Notes: generated from the letters alone by a model not told the origin. DNA of 39,896 nucleotides from Brachyspira innocens ATCC 29796 (GCF_000384655.1 NZ_ARQI01000099.1:1-39896); one strand, 5' to 3'; numbered from the stretch's first letter, positions 17,941 to 27,154 are shown. Numbers and translations are program-made.

Positions 17941-19371
17941 ATGAGTTTTTTAATATTGATTGATAAGTCTTTTGATAATGAGTTTTCTAAAGAGTTTGAA
18001 AGTATTTTTTATAATAAAGCTCTAGTTTTAAAAAATAATTTAAATTGTGATATTAAATATATAGAAAATAATGATCTTGAAAACATAGAAAATTATTTGA
18101 ATAATATTTATAAAGAAAGTGAGAATTATGATAATATAATTTATATACCAAGCGATATGCCTCTTTTTAATATTGAAGAGACTATTAAACTTACAAAAAT
18201 TCATGAAGAAAATATAGCTTATTTTAGTTATGGAGAAAATTATCCTTCAGGTATAGTTCCTTTTATAATAAGAAGAACAGCATTTGAGAAATTATTTAAT
18301 ATTATAAAAACAAAAGAGATAAAACCTTCTGAAAATGCTGTAAGCAATATAGTATTTGTTGATCCTAATTTTTTTGAAATAGAAATACTTATATCTGAAT
18401 ATGATATGAGATATTACAGACTTTATTTATTTGCTGATAGTAAAAGAAACGCTCTTATTATAAAAAGACTTATTAATAATGAAAGCTATAAAGAAATGGC
18501 TGATTTAATAAAAAATAATCCAAGCATAAGAAGAACTTTGCCTTCATATATAGAAATAGATATTAATAATAGACAAAATGTTTTAAATAAATATTTATTA
18601 AAAAATCAAACTATAAAAACAGAACTTAGCAAAGAAGAGAAAAATATAACTTTAGAAGAGTTTAAAACTATTTACAATAAGATATTAAGTTTCTGCGGTG
18701 ATTTTCATATGTCTATAGGAAGTTATTACGAGCCTCTTTTAAATAGCGAAGTATTTGATATATTAGACTTTGCTCTTCAAAATAAAAATGTTAATATATA
18801 TTTAGAGACTAATGCTTTGCTTCTTTACAGCGAAAAAGCTAAAAGATTAATAAATATGCAGTCAGAAAATTCTAATCTGCATGTTATAATTCATTTAGAT
18901 ACTATAGATGAAAATGTTTATAATAAAATATATGACAGCGGCGATATAAAAACCATTATGTCAAATATAGATTATTATCTTCTTAGAGAACCTAAAAATA
19001 CATACATGCAGATAGTAAAGCAGAAAGATAATTTTGATTATTTGGCATCATATTATAAATATTTTGATAAATATAAAATAGATATTATAATGCAGAAATA
19101 TTATACTTACAGAGGTATTATAGATGATAATAGAGTAGGGGATATGGCACCTCTTATTAATACTGGCTGCTGGCATTTGGCACGTGATTTATTTATAGAT
19201 TCTTACGGAGATGTTTATATTTGTAGGTTTGATATTAATAAAGAAAAGAAAATATCTTCAATATATGATACTTCTTTAGAGGATATATGGAGTTCACTAG
19301 ATAAATATTATGCTTTAAAAGATTTGGATTTTTGTAATAAATGCGATGAATGGTATTTATATAATTTTTAA
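17941..19371 (+). CDS. Spirochaete SPASM-type protein lacking the radical-SAM cluster motif
   Basis: A 476-residue protein. The first 200 residues look like a GT-A/MobA-style nucleotidyltransferase fold (YDNIIYIPSDMPLF...). Residues about 215-400 read like a radical-SAM barrel: SIGSYYEPLLNSEVFDIL, HVIIHLDTIDENVYNKI and YMQIVKQKDNFDYL. There is no CxxxCxxC, only isolated cysteines, so it should not hold the SAM-binding cluster. The last 70 residues are SPASM-like, with Cys410 (GCWHLARD), Cys428, Cys465 and Cys468 (CNKC). This matches the family I know as spiro-SPASM, restricted to spirochaetes and of unknown role; the family name is from memory. AGAGG precedes the ATG. Confidence 0.8.
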   Translation: MSFLILIDKSFDNEFSKEFESIFYNKALVLKNNLNCDIKYIENNDLENIENYLNNIYKESENYDNIIYIPSDMPLFNIEETIKLTKIHEENIAYFSYGENYPSGIVPFIIRRTAFEKLFNIIKTKEIKPSENAVSNIVFVDPNFFEIEILISEYDMRYYRLYLFADSKRNALIIKRLINNESYKEMADLIKNNPSIRRTLPSYIEIDINNRQNVLNKYLLKNQTIKTELSKEEKNITLEEFKTIYNKILSFCGDFHMSIGSYYEPLLNSEVFDILDFALQNKNVNIYLETNALLLYSEKAKRLINMQSENSNLHVIIHLDTIDENVYNKIYDSGDIKTIMSNIDYYLLREPKNTYMQIVKQKDNFDYLASYYKYFDKYKIDIIMQKYYTYRGIIDDNRVGDMAPLINTGCWHLARDLFIDSYGDVYICRFDINKEKKISSIYDTSLEDIWSSLDKYYALKDLDFCNKCDEWYLYNF

Positions 19372-19380
19372 TTGATAATT

Positions 19381-19812
19381 ATGGAACATATAGTAGTAAG
19401 ATATTTAGAGTTTGTTTTAGCCTGTTATGTTGTCAGATTTTTATCTATAAGGCTTGTATTAGAATTTCAGTTTATTAAAAAATTTTATTATATGAGAGAA
19501 ATACTTCCCGGTGTGCGTAATTGGAATAACAGGCTTAAACTTGTTTATTATTTTGAGCTTTTTTCTTTTATTCAAAGTTTATTTATAGCATTATTTTTTA
19601 TTGTTTTTTTTGAGTTCGTACCTTTAAAGGATCATATAAAACTAATTATCGGATTTTTAATGTACTCTTCTTTGATAATAGCTGATAAAGCAAGGTTCTC
19701 TATTATACATACAAATTATCCCTACTCTCTTTTTATAATGGATACAGCTATATTTTTATTTATTAGTCTCTTACAGTTTATAGTAATGGCATTTATGAAT
19801 GCTACTTTATAA
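19381..19812 (+). CDS. Hypothetical small membrane protein
   Basis: A 143-residue protein with hydrophobic stretches near residues 5-25, 55-80, 85-105 and 115-140, separated by a basic loop with FIKKFYYMREILPGVRNWNNRLK. The preceding gene ends at 19371. A TTG at 19372 is in frame, but the ATG at 19381 is the likelier start; neither has a clear ribosome site, which suggests coupling to the upstream gene. It is the last gene of the prfA-led operon. No family is recognised. Confidence 0.65.
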   Translation: MEHIVVRYLEFVLACYVVRFLSIRLVLEFQFIKKFYYMREILPGVRNWNNRLKLVYYFELFSFIQSLFIALFFIVFFEFVPLKDHIKLIIGFLMYSSLIIADKARFSIIHTNYPYSLFIMDTAIFLFISLLQFIVMAFMNATL

Positions 19813-19850
19813 AATATGATTATTATATAAAAAACCAATATACAAAAAAC

Positions 19851-19893
19851 AGTTTATATTACATAAAGAATTTATATGCAGTAAACTTTTTTT
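19851..19893 (+). terminator. Possible terminator of the prfA-led operon
   Basis: AGTTTA (19851-19856) pairs with TAAACT (19882-19887), followed by TTTTTTT. The stem is short and the loop is long, so this is a weak call. Confidence 0.4.
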
Positions 19894-19896
19894 ATG

Positions 19897-20883
19897 TTAA
19901 TTTTGATCTATTGTGATAGAAGCACCTATATCCATAGAATTAGTTTTTCCTTTATAGATTGCTTTTTCTGATATTATAGAATTATCCATAAAAGCATTTG
20001 ATATACTTACATCTTCAAATATGATGCAGTTTTTTAATATAGAGTTTTCTATCTTTGAATTTTTTCCTATATGTACATAAGGACCTATTACAGAACTTTC
20101 TATTTTTACATCTTTATCTATAAATACAGGAGGTATTATAGCAGTATCTTTTATTCCTTTGCTTAATATTTCATGTTTTATGATAGTTTTATTAGTTTCT
20201 ATCATAGTAGATTTTTCGCCGCAGTCATACCAGCCGTCTAATTTAAAAGTTTTGAATATTATGCCTTCTTCTATCATATGTTCTAATGCATCTGTAAGCT
20301 GATATTCATTTTTAGTTTTTATGTCATTGTTTATTATGTATTCTATGGCAGAAAATAATTCTTTGGAGTTTACTATATTGTACATTCCAGTGAGAGCTAA
20401 ATTACTTATAGGTTCTTTAGGTTTTTCTACTAATTTAGTTATAACTCCATTATTATCTAATATGGCAACCCCGAATCTGCTTGGATTATCTACTTCGCAT
20501 ACTCCTAAAGCATTTTCATTTTTGCTTACTATATTTGATAAATTTAATTTAAATATAGTATCTCCTAAAATGATAAATATTTTATCATCATCTTTTATAT
20601 ATTCTCTTGTAAGTTGAATAGCATGGGCTAATCCCTTATATTCCTTTTGTTCTACGAATGTTAATTTTATATTTTTGTATTTATTTGTTAAATATTCAAT
20701 CATCTGATCTTTTAAATATCCAACTATAAATATTACCTCTTCTAAATTATCTATAGAAGAAATTTCAGTCATAATAAAATCTATAATAGTAGAGCCTGCT
20801 ATTGGAAGAATTGGTTTTGGTTTCGTAATAGTATGAGGTCTTAATCTTGTACCTTCGCCTGCAGCTGGTATAATAACTTTCAA
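19897..20883 (-). CDS. Sugar-phosphate nucleotidyltransferase with left-handed beta-helix tail
   Basis: Cytoplasmic enzyme that joins a sugar 1-phosphate to an NTP. The N-terminal motif IIPAAGEGTRLRPHTITKPKPILPI carries the nucleotide-binding G-x-G-T-R-L-R-P and the lysine pair. The catalytic segment ILGDTIF and the later GLAHAIQL fit glucose-1-phosphate thymidylyl- or uridylyltransferase relatives. From about residue 240 a hexapeptide-repeat region follows (VIGPYVHIGKNSKIENSILKNCIIFEDVSI). The base and the sugar cannot be fixed from sequence. The start is a TTG at 20883 with AGGA seven bases ahead; there is no in-frame ATG at the right place. The length of 328 residues is slightly above the core enzymes because of the tail. 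Confidence 0.88.
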   Translation of the reverse strand: MKVIIPAAGEGTRLRPHTITKPKPILPIAGSTIIDFIMTEISSIDNLEEVIFIVGYLKDQMIEYLTNKYKNIKLTFVEQKEYKGLAHAIQLTREYIKDDDKIFIILGDTIFKLNLSNIVSKNENALGVCEVDNPSRFGVAILDNNGVITKLVEKPKEPISNLALTGMYNIVNSKELFSAIEYIINNDIKTKNEYQLTDALEHMIEEGIIFKTFKLDGWYDCGEKSTMIETNKTIIKHEILSKGIKDTAIIPPVFIDKDVKIESSVIGPYVHIGKNSKIENSILKNCIIFEDVSISNAFMDNSIISEKAIYKGKTNSMDIGASITIDQN

Positions 20884-20892
20884 CTTTCAATC

Positions 20893-20938
20893 CTTAAAAA
20901 AAATCTTTTATATATATTATAATATATATAAAAGATTT
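20893..20938 (-). terminator. Terminator of the DJ-1 family gene
   Basis: A perfect 38-base palindrome (20901-20938; arms AAATCTTTTATATATATTA) is followed on the - strand by a run of eight T. It lies between the DJ-1 gene and the nucleotidyltransferase start, so the two are separate transcripts or linked only by read-through. Confidence 0.85.
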
Positions 20939-20962
20939 AATAAAATCAATATAAATTGTTAT

Positions 20963-21517
20963 TTATTTTATTAAATTAACTAATAAATCATTAGCTAATT
21001 CTTCATTAGAGCCTGTCAAGTATTTAACTAATTCTAAAGCAAAAAATACAGTAGTAGCAGGACCTTTAGAAGTAATAACATTATCATTGCATACAACAAT
21101 ATCTTTTTCTACATATTCCCCGCCTTTAACAGCACTTTCACAGCTAGGATAGCAAGTATATTTTCCTTTTATAACTCCAGCCTCGCCAAGTACTATAGGA
21201 GAAGCACATATTGCAGCTACTAATTTTTTATCTTCATACATTGTTCTGATTTTTTCAATAACTCTCATATCTGCTTTAAGATTGTTCATTCCGCCGTAGC
21301 CTCCTGCAAGTGCTATAGCATCAAAATCATAATTCATAATTTTTTCTAAAGAAGCATCAGCTTTTATAACTATATTATGAGCTCCCTTTACTTCCAAATT
21401 ATCAGTTAATGATGCTGTAATAACTTCTAATCCGCCTCTTCTTAAAACATCAATTATTGTTACGGCTTCAACTTCTTCAACGCCTTCGGCTAATGGTACT
21501 AAAACTTTTTTTGACAT
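20963..21517 (-). CDS. DJ-1/PfpI family protein (YajL-like)
   Basis: Cytoplasmic protein of the DJ-1 superfamily, implicated in glyoxal and oxidative stress protection. The nucleophilic-elbow cysteine is in AAICASPIVL, the N-terminal strand and elbow are KKVLVPLAEGVEEVEAVTIIDVLRRGG with the conserved Glu, and the end has SKGPATTVFFALELVKYL. This order is that of the YajL/DJ-1 group rather than the PfpI proteases. AAGGAG lies nine bases before the ATG at 21517, giving 184 residues. The frame runs on upstream to 21547, but the first ATG there overlaps the ribosome-binding site, so I reject it. Confidence 0.9.
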   Translation of the reverse strand: MSKKVLVPLAEGVEEVEAVTIIDVLRRGGLEVITASLTDNLEVKGAHNIVIKADASLEKIMNYDFDAIALAGGYGGMNNLKADMRVIEKIRTMYEDKKLVAAICASPIVLGEAGVIKGKYTCYPSCESAVKGGEYVEKDIVVCNDNVITSKGPATTVFFALELVKYLTGSNEELANDLLVNLIK

Positions 21518-21587
21518 AATCATATGCTCCTTTTTATTATAATACATTAGTAATATGATAATATTATATTATTAATATTGCAAGTAA

Positions 21588-22169
21588 TTAATTATTTTTA
21601 ATTTTATTTAATGCTTTTTCATACCCTAAATCTGCAGATTTTTGTAAGAATTTATTAGATTTTAGTAAATATTTTTCTTTTATCTCTTTATCTTTTTCAT
21701 GATTAGAGAGTATATTATAAAGTTTATATAAATCATAATAGGCTATATAGTCCTCATTGTTAAACTCTAATGTGAGTTTTAAATACTTAATTGCCTTTTT
21801 ATATTTTTTCTTTTTTCTATAAGCTACAGACATTAAATAGTAAGCATCAGAATATGCTTGATTTTTTATAATAGCTTTTTCTAAATCTTCAATAGCCTTA
21901 TCATATTCATTTTGATACAAATAAACTTCAGCTCGGTAATAATAAGCATCACTGTCATGAGGATATATTTCTATAGATTTATTGTAAGTCTCTATAGCTT
22001 TTTCATAATTTTCTATTTCATAATAAACCCTTGCTAAATTATGATATGCATCTAAATTATTGCTGTCAAGCTCTATAACTTTTGTTAAATCATTAATGGC
22101 CTCATCATATTTTTTATTTTGTATATTGTTTAAAGCACTATAAAAATATTTATTTTTTTCATCAATCAT
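21588..22169 (-). CDS. Tetratricopeptide-repeat protein
   Basis: A 193-residue protein made of about four TPR units and a C-terminal helical tail. The unit pattern is clear in KYDEAINDLTKVIELDSNNLDAYHNLARVYYEIENYEKAIETYNKSIEIYPHDSDAYYYRAEVYL. There is no signal peptide or membrane helix, so it is probably cytoplasmic. TPR proteins are scaffolds for protein-protein contact; the partner is unknown. It follows the hexuronate genes on the same strand after an 86-base AT-rich gap and need not belong to that pathway. Confidence 0.9.
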   Translation of the reverse strand: MIDEKNKYFYSALNNIQNKKYDEAINDLTKVIELDSNNLDAYHNLARVYYEIENYEKAIETYNKSIEIYPHDSDAYYYRAEVYLYQNEYDKAIEDLEKAIIKNQAYSDAYYLMSVAYRKKKKYKKAIKYLKLTLEFNNEDYIAYYDLYKLYNILSNHEKDKEIKEKYLLKSNKFLQKSADLGYEKALNKIKNN

Positions 22170-22255
22170 TATAAATAGTCCTATTTTTAATATAATTATT
22201 TTTATTTATTATTATATATTAAAAATTATAATATTGAAATTGTTAAAAATAAGAC

Positions 22256-22888
22256 TTATTTATTTAATTCTTTTATCAATTTAGAAGCCTCTTCAAATCT
22301 TTTTCTAATTTCCTTCCAATTTTTCTCTTCCATTAAGTTTCTAGGGCAAAGCCAAGAACCTCCGCAGGCAAATACATGCTTATTTTCTAAATACTCTTTT
22401 ACATTATCAATGCTCACTCCTCCTAAAGGCATAAATTTAACACCAGTATGCTGATAAACAGGAGCTATATTTTTTATCCAATTAATTCCTCCAAATAAAC
22501 CTGCATGGAAAAATTTTATATATTTATGCCCATAAGCTAAACACTGCTCAACTTCAGAAGGTGTTGCAGCACCGGGTATATAATTATATTTTTTAGTTTT
22601 AGCATATTCAAGCATAATAGGCTGAAAACCTGGGCTTATTATTAAATTAGTTCCTAAATCAAGTATTCTGTCTACTTGTTCTGTACTTAAAACAGTAGCA
22701 GCAGCCCTTGGAAGAGTAGGGTAGTCTTTTGCTAATATCTCTAAAGCTTTATATCCGTATTCTGTTCTAAGTGTTAATTCTATAGAAGGCAGAAACTCCA
22801 AACAAAGTTCGGCTATATTTCTTATCTCTTCTTCATTTTCTACAACCACTACAGGTATAATTTTATTTTGTATATATTTTTCAAACAT
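22256..22888 (-). CDS. eda: 2-dehydro-3-deoxyphosphogluconate aldolase (KDPG/KHG family)
   Basis: Class I aldolase that splits KDPG into pyruvate and glyceraldehyde 3-phosphate, the last step of hexuronate degradation. The Schiff-base lysine is Lys125 in YIKFFHAG, and the acid/base Glu37 is in IELTLRT. The phosphate-binding LGGVS and GGSWL are also present. Two positions differ from the classical enzyme: KFFPAE is KFFHAG, and GAGTVL is AAATVL. The length of 210 residues is normal. GGAG lies five bases before the ATG. It follows uxaC by 42 bases and is last in the row of pathway genes. The position in the glucuronate operon makes KDPG the likely substrate. Confidence 0.92.
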   Translation of the reverse strand: MFEKYIQNKIIPVVVVENEEEIRNIAELCLEFLPSIELTLRTEYGYKALEILAKDYPTLPRAAATVLSTEQVDRILDLGTNLIISPGFQPIMLEYAKTKKYNYIPGAATPSEVEQCLAYGHKYIKFFHAGLFGGINWIKNIAPVYQHTGVKFMPLGGVSIDNVKEYLENKHVFACGGSWLCPRNLMEEKNWKEIRKRFEEASKLIKELNK

Positions 22889-22930
22889 AAAAACTCCGTA
22901 AAAATAATAGGTAATTTTAATTTATCATAC

Positions 22931-24337
22931 TTAACTATTAAAGTAAATATTAGAATTATTAAAACATATATTTTCTATTATACTTCCTAAATATTTAATA
23001 TCATTAGGCACTTCTCCGTCTTCTGCCCATTTGCCTATTAAATTACATAGTATTCTTCTAAAATATTCATGCCTTGAATATGAAAGAAAACTTCTTGAAT
23101 CGGTAAGCATTCCTACAAATAAAGCTAAAGAACCGCTGTTTGCAAGAACTTTTAACTGCTCTTCCATTCCGTCTTTATTATCTAAGAACCACCAAGCAGA
23201 ACCAAGCTGCATTTTACCTTTTATGCCTTCATCTTGAAAGCAGCCCATAAGTGTAGAAAGCGGATAATAATCTTTATTGTTAAGACTATAAAAAATAATC
23301 TTTGGAAGTCCACCATTATTATTGGCAGTTTTTAATAGTGATGATAATTTTTCTATAATATTAGAATCTCCTACCGAGTCATATCCAGTATCAGCACCTA
23401 GTTTTTTAAACATCACTTCATTATTGTTTCTCATAGCTGAAATATGTATCTGCATAACTAGATTTGATTCTTTATATTTTTGAGTTAATTTAATAAGTAT
23501 ATATGTTTTATATTTTTCTATTTCTTCTAAAGACAATTTTTCTTTATTCATAGCCTTTTGGAAAATAGCATCTATATTATTTTCATTATCTAAATTAAAA
23601 GGCACTAATGACAAGGAACAATCGCTTGATACACAGCCTAAAGTTTTAAAATAATCTATTCTTTTATATAAAGCTTCAGTTAATGATTTTATATCTTTTA
23701 TATTAACAGAACTTGCTTTTTCTAACTTTTTTATATATTCGCTGAAGTCCTGCATTTCTATATTAATGGCTTTGTCTGGTCTGAAAGAAGGAACAACATT
23801 TGTATCAATTTTACCTATTTGAGCTTTTCCTTCTCTGATTAATTTATGATATTCTAAATCATCTATTGGATCATCAGTAGTGCCTATTGTATGAACTTTA
23901 AATTTTTTAAGAATATCTTTAACTGTCATATTCTGTAATTTTTCATTGGCTTTTTTCCAAATTATATCAGCATTATCTTCATTTATAATTTCATAAATAT
24001 CAAAATATCTTTGAAGCTCTAAATGACTCCAATGATATAAAGGATTTCCTATTAAATTAGGCACAGTTTTTACCCAAGCTCTGAACTTGTCATAATCTTC
24101 AGCATCTCCTGTTATAAATTTCTCATCTATTCCATTTGCCCTCATCATTCTCCATTTATAATGATCCCCGTAAAGCCAAATTTCAGTAAGATTATTAAAT
24201 TTTTTATTTTCAGCAATTTCTTTTGGGCTCAAATGACAATGATAGTCAAATATATTACATTTAGAAGCATAATCATGAAAAAGTATTTTAGCTGTATCAT
24301 TGTATAATAAAAAATCTTTATCCATAAAATTTCTCAT
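22931..24337 (-). CDS. uxaC: Glucuronate isomerase
   Basis: Converts D-glucuronate to D-fructuronate (and galacturonate to tagaturonate) in the cytoplasm. The metal-binding FDYHCHLSP is near the start, followed by GDHYKWR and TIGNPLYHW. GTTDDPID, PSFRPDKA, GMLTDSRSFLSYSRHEYFRRIL and NICFNN are all diagnostic. I take the ATG at 24337 with GAGGG nine bases ahead, giving 468 residues and an N-terminus (MRNFMDKDFLLYN) like that of E. coli UxaC. An in-frame ATG at 24403 lacks support. The gene lies 83 bases downstream of uxuA. Confidence 0.96.
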   Translation of the reverse strand: MRNFMDKDFLLYNDTAKILFHDYASKCNIFDYHCHLSPKEIAENKKFNNLTEIWLYGDHYKWRMMRANGIDEKFITGDAEDYDKFRAWVKTVPNLIGNPLYHWSHLELQRYFDIYEIINEDNADIIWKKANEKLQNMTVKDILKKFKVHTIGTTDDPIDDLEYHKLIREGKAQIGKIDTNVVPSFRPDKAINIEMQDFSEYIKKLEKASSVNIKDIKSLTEALYKRIDYFKTLGCVSSDCSLSLVPFNLDNENNIDAIFQKAMNKEKLSLEEIEKYKTYILIKLTQKYKESNLVMQIHISAMRNNNEVMFKKLGADTGYDSVGDSNIIEKLSSLLKTANNNGGLPKIIFYSLNNKDYYPLSTLMGCFQDEGIKGKMQLGSAWWFLDNKDGMEEQLKVLANSGSLALFVGMLTDSRSFLSYSRHEYFRRILCNLIGKWAEDGEVPNDIKYLGSIIENICFNNSNIYFNS

Positions 24338-24420
24338 AATATTTATCCCTCTTAAATTAAAAATAAATGCAATACAATTATAACTTTTATAACCGTATTG
24401 CATTAATGATATATGTATAA

Positions 24421-25488
24421 TTATTTACTCATTTTTTCTATAGCTTCCCATAAACCTTGTAAATAAACAGCACCTAATGCTCTGTCATAAAGTCCATATC
24501 CGGGCATAGATACTTCGTCCCAAATAGCTCTTCCATGATCTGGTCTGAAAGGTCCTTCAAAACCTATGTCATAAAATGCTTTCATAATGGCAAACATATC
24601 CATAGAACCGTCGCTTGATAAATGTGCTGCTTCTTGGAATTTTCCAGGTGCAGTATGCTCTAAGTTTCTAACATGTGCGAAGAAAATTTTGCCTTTCAAA
24701 CTTCTTACTATATCAGGTATATCGTTTTTAGGATTAGAACCTAAAGAACCAGCACATAAAGTTACCCCGTTGCAAGGGCTATTAACACTATTAACCATTC
24801 TCAAAATGTTTTCTTTATTAACTATAATTCTAGGAAGTCCAAATACTGGCCAAGCAGGATCATCAGGGTGTATAGCCATTTTGATATTGTATTTTTCACA
24901 AGTAGGCATTACAGCACTTAAGAAATATTTTAAATTTTCAAATAATTTCTCATCATCAACACCTTTATACATTTCAAAAAGTTCTTTTAATCTGCTGAGT
25001 CTTTCTGGCTCCCATCCAGGTAAAACAAATCCATTAGAACTTGAATCAATTTGTTCAAACATTTTTTGAGGATCTATTTTATCTATTATATCTTGATCAT
25101 AAGATAAAACAGTAGCTCCGTCTGGTCTTACCTTTGCTAAATCGCTTCTAGTCCAGTCAAATACAGGCATAAAGTTATAGCATACCAGATTAATTCCAGA
25201 TTTACCTAATACTTCTAATGTTTTTATATAGTTTTCTATATATTTATCTCTGCTAGGCAAACCTATTTTTATATCATCATGTATATTTACACTTTCTATG
25301 CCGTATATTTTTAATCCAGCTTCTTCAACTTCTTTTTTTAATTTTTGTACATCTTCTTCTTTCCAAGCTTCTCCAACTTTACTGTCATATAAAGTTGTTA
25401 TAACTCCTTTTACTCCGGGTATTTGTCTAATCTGTTTTAGAGTAACAGAATCAAAATTCTTTCCAAACCATCTTAAAGTCATTATCAT
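24421..25488 (-). CDS. uxuA: Mannonate dehydratase
   Basis: Dehydrates D-mannonate to 2-keto-3-deoxygluconate. The family features MTLRWFGKNFD, GVKGVITTLY, MAIHPDDPAWPVFGLPRI, CAGSLGSNPKND, HVRNLE and FRPDHG are in order; the last three include the metal ligands. The length of 355 residues matches the compact bacterial type. AAGGAG lies ten bases before the ATG at 25488. The gene begins 19 bases after uxuB, so the two are in one transcript. Confidence 0.96.
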   Translation of the reverse strand: MIMTLRWFGKNFDSVTLKQIRQIPGVKGVITTLYDSKVGEAWKEEDVQKLKKEVEEAGLKIYGIESVNIHDDIKIGLPSRDKYIENYIKTLEVLGKSGINLVCYNFMPVFDWTRSDLAKVRPDGATVLSYDQDIIDKIDPQKMFEQIDSSSNGFVLPGWEPERLSRLKELFEMYKGVDDEKLFENLKYFLSAVMPTCEKYNIKMAIHPDDPAWPVFGLPRIIVNKENILRMVNSVNSPCNGVTLCAGSLGSNPKNDIPDIVRSLKGKIFFAHVRNLEHTAPGKFQEAAHLSSDGSMDMFAIMKAFYDIGFEGPFRPDHGRAIWDEVSMPGYGLYDRALGAVYLQGLWEAIEKMSK

Positions 25489-25507
25489 AATAGAATTTCT
25501 CCTTAAT

Positions 25508-27136
25508 TTATTTAATATATTTGTTTAAGCATTCCCTAACAGCATTTACGCCTATTATCATCTCTTTGAAATATTCTTCTATTCTGTTTCCTAGATTTAT
25601 TTTTTCATCATATAAATCACAAGCAAATATAATTTTGTTTGATAGTATAGGTTTTAAATTATCTCCTACACTATTTACATCTTTAAATTTTATGTTTTTT
25701 ATATGTTTCTGCAATTCATCAAGCATAGGGTCAGGACTTATTTCCATAGTATTTCCTTTGTCATCGATTCCCATTAAATATCTAAGCCAAGCTGCTATAG
25801 TTATAGGTATTCCAATTAAAGAAGAAGTATCAAGTCCGTTTTTTACATAAGATTTTAAGGTTTCTCCATATCTGATAGGTATTTTTTGGGAGGTGTCTGT
25901 GGCTATTCTTTTAGGAGAATCTGGTATATATGGATTGACTAATCTTTCTTCTATAACCTCTTTTATGAAGTCCATTGGATTTAAGATTTTAGGATTAATA
26001 ACTACTTTCATACCTTCATCATATCCTATTTTTTCTACTAGCTTTTTTAATATGGGGTCTTTCATTTCATTATATATAAAATCATAATCTAAAAGACAGC
26101 CGAATATTGCTAAAGATGTATGAAGAGGATTTAAACAAGTAGTAACTTTCATCTTTTCAGAGTTTTTTACAGTTTCTCTGTCTGTGATATATACTCCTGC
26201 TTTAGCTAAATCAGGTCTGCCGTTTGGAAATAAATCCTCAATAACTAAATATTCAGGTACTTCCGCATTTACAAAAGCAGCCATTGGATTATGTCCTACT
26301 TTGAATATCTGCATATCTTCAAGCCCTATACTCTCAAGTTTTTTTGATATAATTTCAGAAGGTCTTGGAGTAATTTTGTCAATCATACTAAAAGGAAAAG
26401 CAGCTTTTTTATTATCTTCAAGGTATTCTATAAATCCATTGTCAGCAAAACCTTTTTCTACCCATTCTTTAGCTATATCAATAACAGCACTTTTTAATTT
26501 ATCTCCATTATTAGAGCAGTTATCAATACTAAGCATTGCGATAGGATAGGCTCCATTTTTATATCTTTCTAAAAGCATAGCACAAGCGATACTCATAATA
26601 TTTTTTGCTTTTTTAGGCTCATTTTCAATATCATAAGCAACTATTTTATTATAATTACCGTTAGAATCTTTTATAGAGTAACCTTTTTCTGTTATAGTAA
26701 AACTTACTATTTGAAGCGAATCTGATATAAATATTTTTTTTAATTCTTCATAATAATTGATAAAATCAGCATGAAGTATATCAGTAATGCTTCCTATAAT
26801 TTTTTTATCTATATTCCCATCACTTTTAATAGATGCTAAAAGAGTGAGATTATCGAAAGGCTTATAAACTTTTTCAAGCATTTCATAATCATCATCTCTT
26901 CCAGCAGCATGTGTATCGACAGCTATTATACCAGTATTTATAATATTATCATTTAAAAGAGTATCAGATATTCTCGCAACAAAACCTCTGAATATATTAC
27001 CAGCCCCGAAATGAATCCAAGTTGGTTTTTCATTCGTATTTTTTCTAATTTGTTTTATATCATACTTTGGTATTTCTATATTATTTTTTTCAAAAAAGGT
27101 TTTATTGTTTATTAAGTTTTCAATATTAATTTTCAT
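25508..27136 (-). CDS. uxuB: Fructuronate reductase / mannonate oxidoreductase
   Basis: NAD-dependent reductase of the mannitol-dehydrogenase family that turns D-fructuronate into D-mannonate. The nucleotide-binding IHFGAGNIFRGFVA is near residue 40. FKVGHNPMAAFVNAEVPEYLVIEDLF and the KVTTCLNPLHTSLA region hold the catalytic lysine and histidine of the family. The length of 542 residues is at the long end but usual for the branch that includes uronate reductases. It is the first gene behind the palindromic operator at 27155-27166, with AGAGG before the ATG. uxuA and uxaC follow on the same strand. Confidence 0.94.
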   Translation of the reverse strand: MKINIENLINNKTFFEKNNIEIPKYDIKQIRKNTNEKPTWIHFGAGNIFRGFVARISDTLLNDNIINTGIIAVDTHAAGRDDDYEMLEKVYKPFDNLTLLASIKSDGNIDKKIIGSITDILHADFINYYEELKKIFISDSLQIVSFTITEKGYSIKDSNGNYNKIVAYDIENEPKKAKNIMSIACAMLLERYKNGAYPIAMLSIDNCSNNGDKLKSAVIDIAKEWVEKGFADNGFIEYLEDNKKAAFPFSMIDKITPRPSEIISKKLESIGLEDMQIFKVGHNPMAAFVNAEVPEYLVIEDLFPNGRPDLAKAGVYITDRETVKNSEKMKVTTCLNPLHTSLAIFGCLLDYDFIYNEMKDPILKKLVEKIGYDEGMKVVINPKILNPMDFIKEVIEERLVNPYIPDSPKRIATDTSQKIPIRYGETLKSYVKNGLDTSSLIGIPITIAAWLRYLMGIDDKGNTMEISPDPMLDELQKHIKNIKFKDVNSVGDNLKPILSNKIIFACDLYDEKINLGNRIEEYFKEMIIGVNAVRECLNKYIK

Positions 27137-27154
27137 TTTATAGCCTCTAAGTTG

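Noticed and set aside
20893-20938. Perfect 38-base palindrome as a regulatory operator
   Set aside because: The T-run right after it on the - strand and its place between the DJ-1 stop and the next start fit a terminator better.
25521-26549. Overlapping + strand ORFs of 64-121 codons across uxuB
   Set aside because: Opposite-strand shadows of uxuB, rich in Ser, Leu and Ile, without ribosome sites or recognisable domains.
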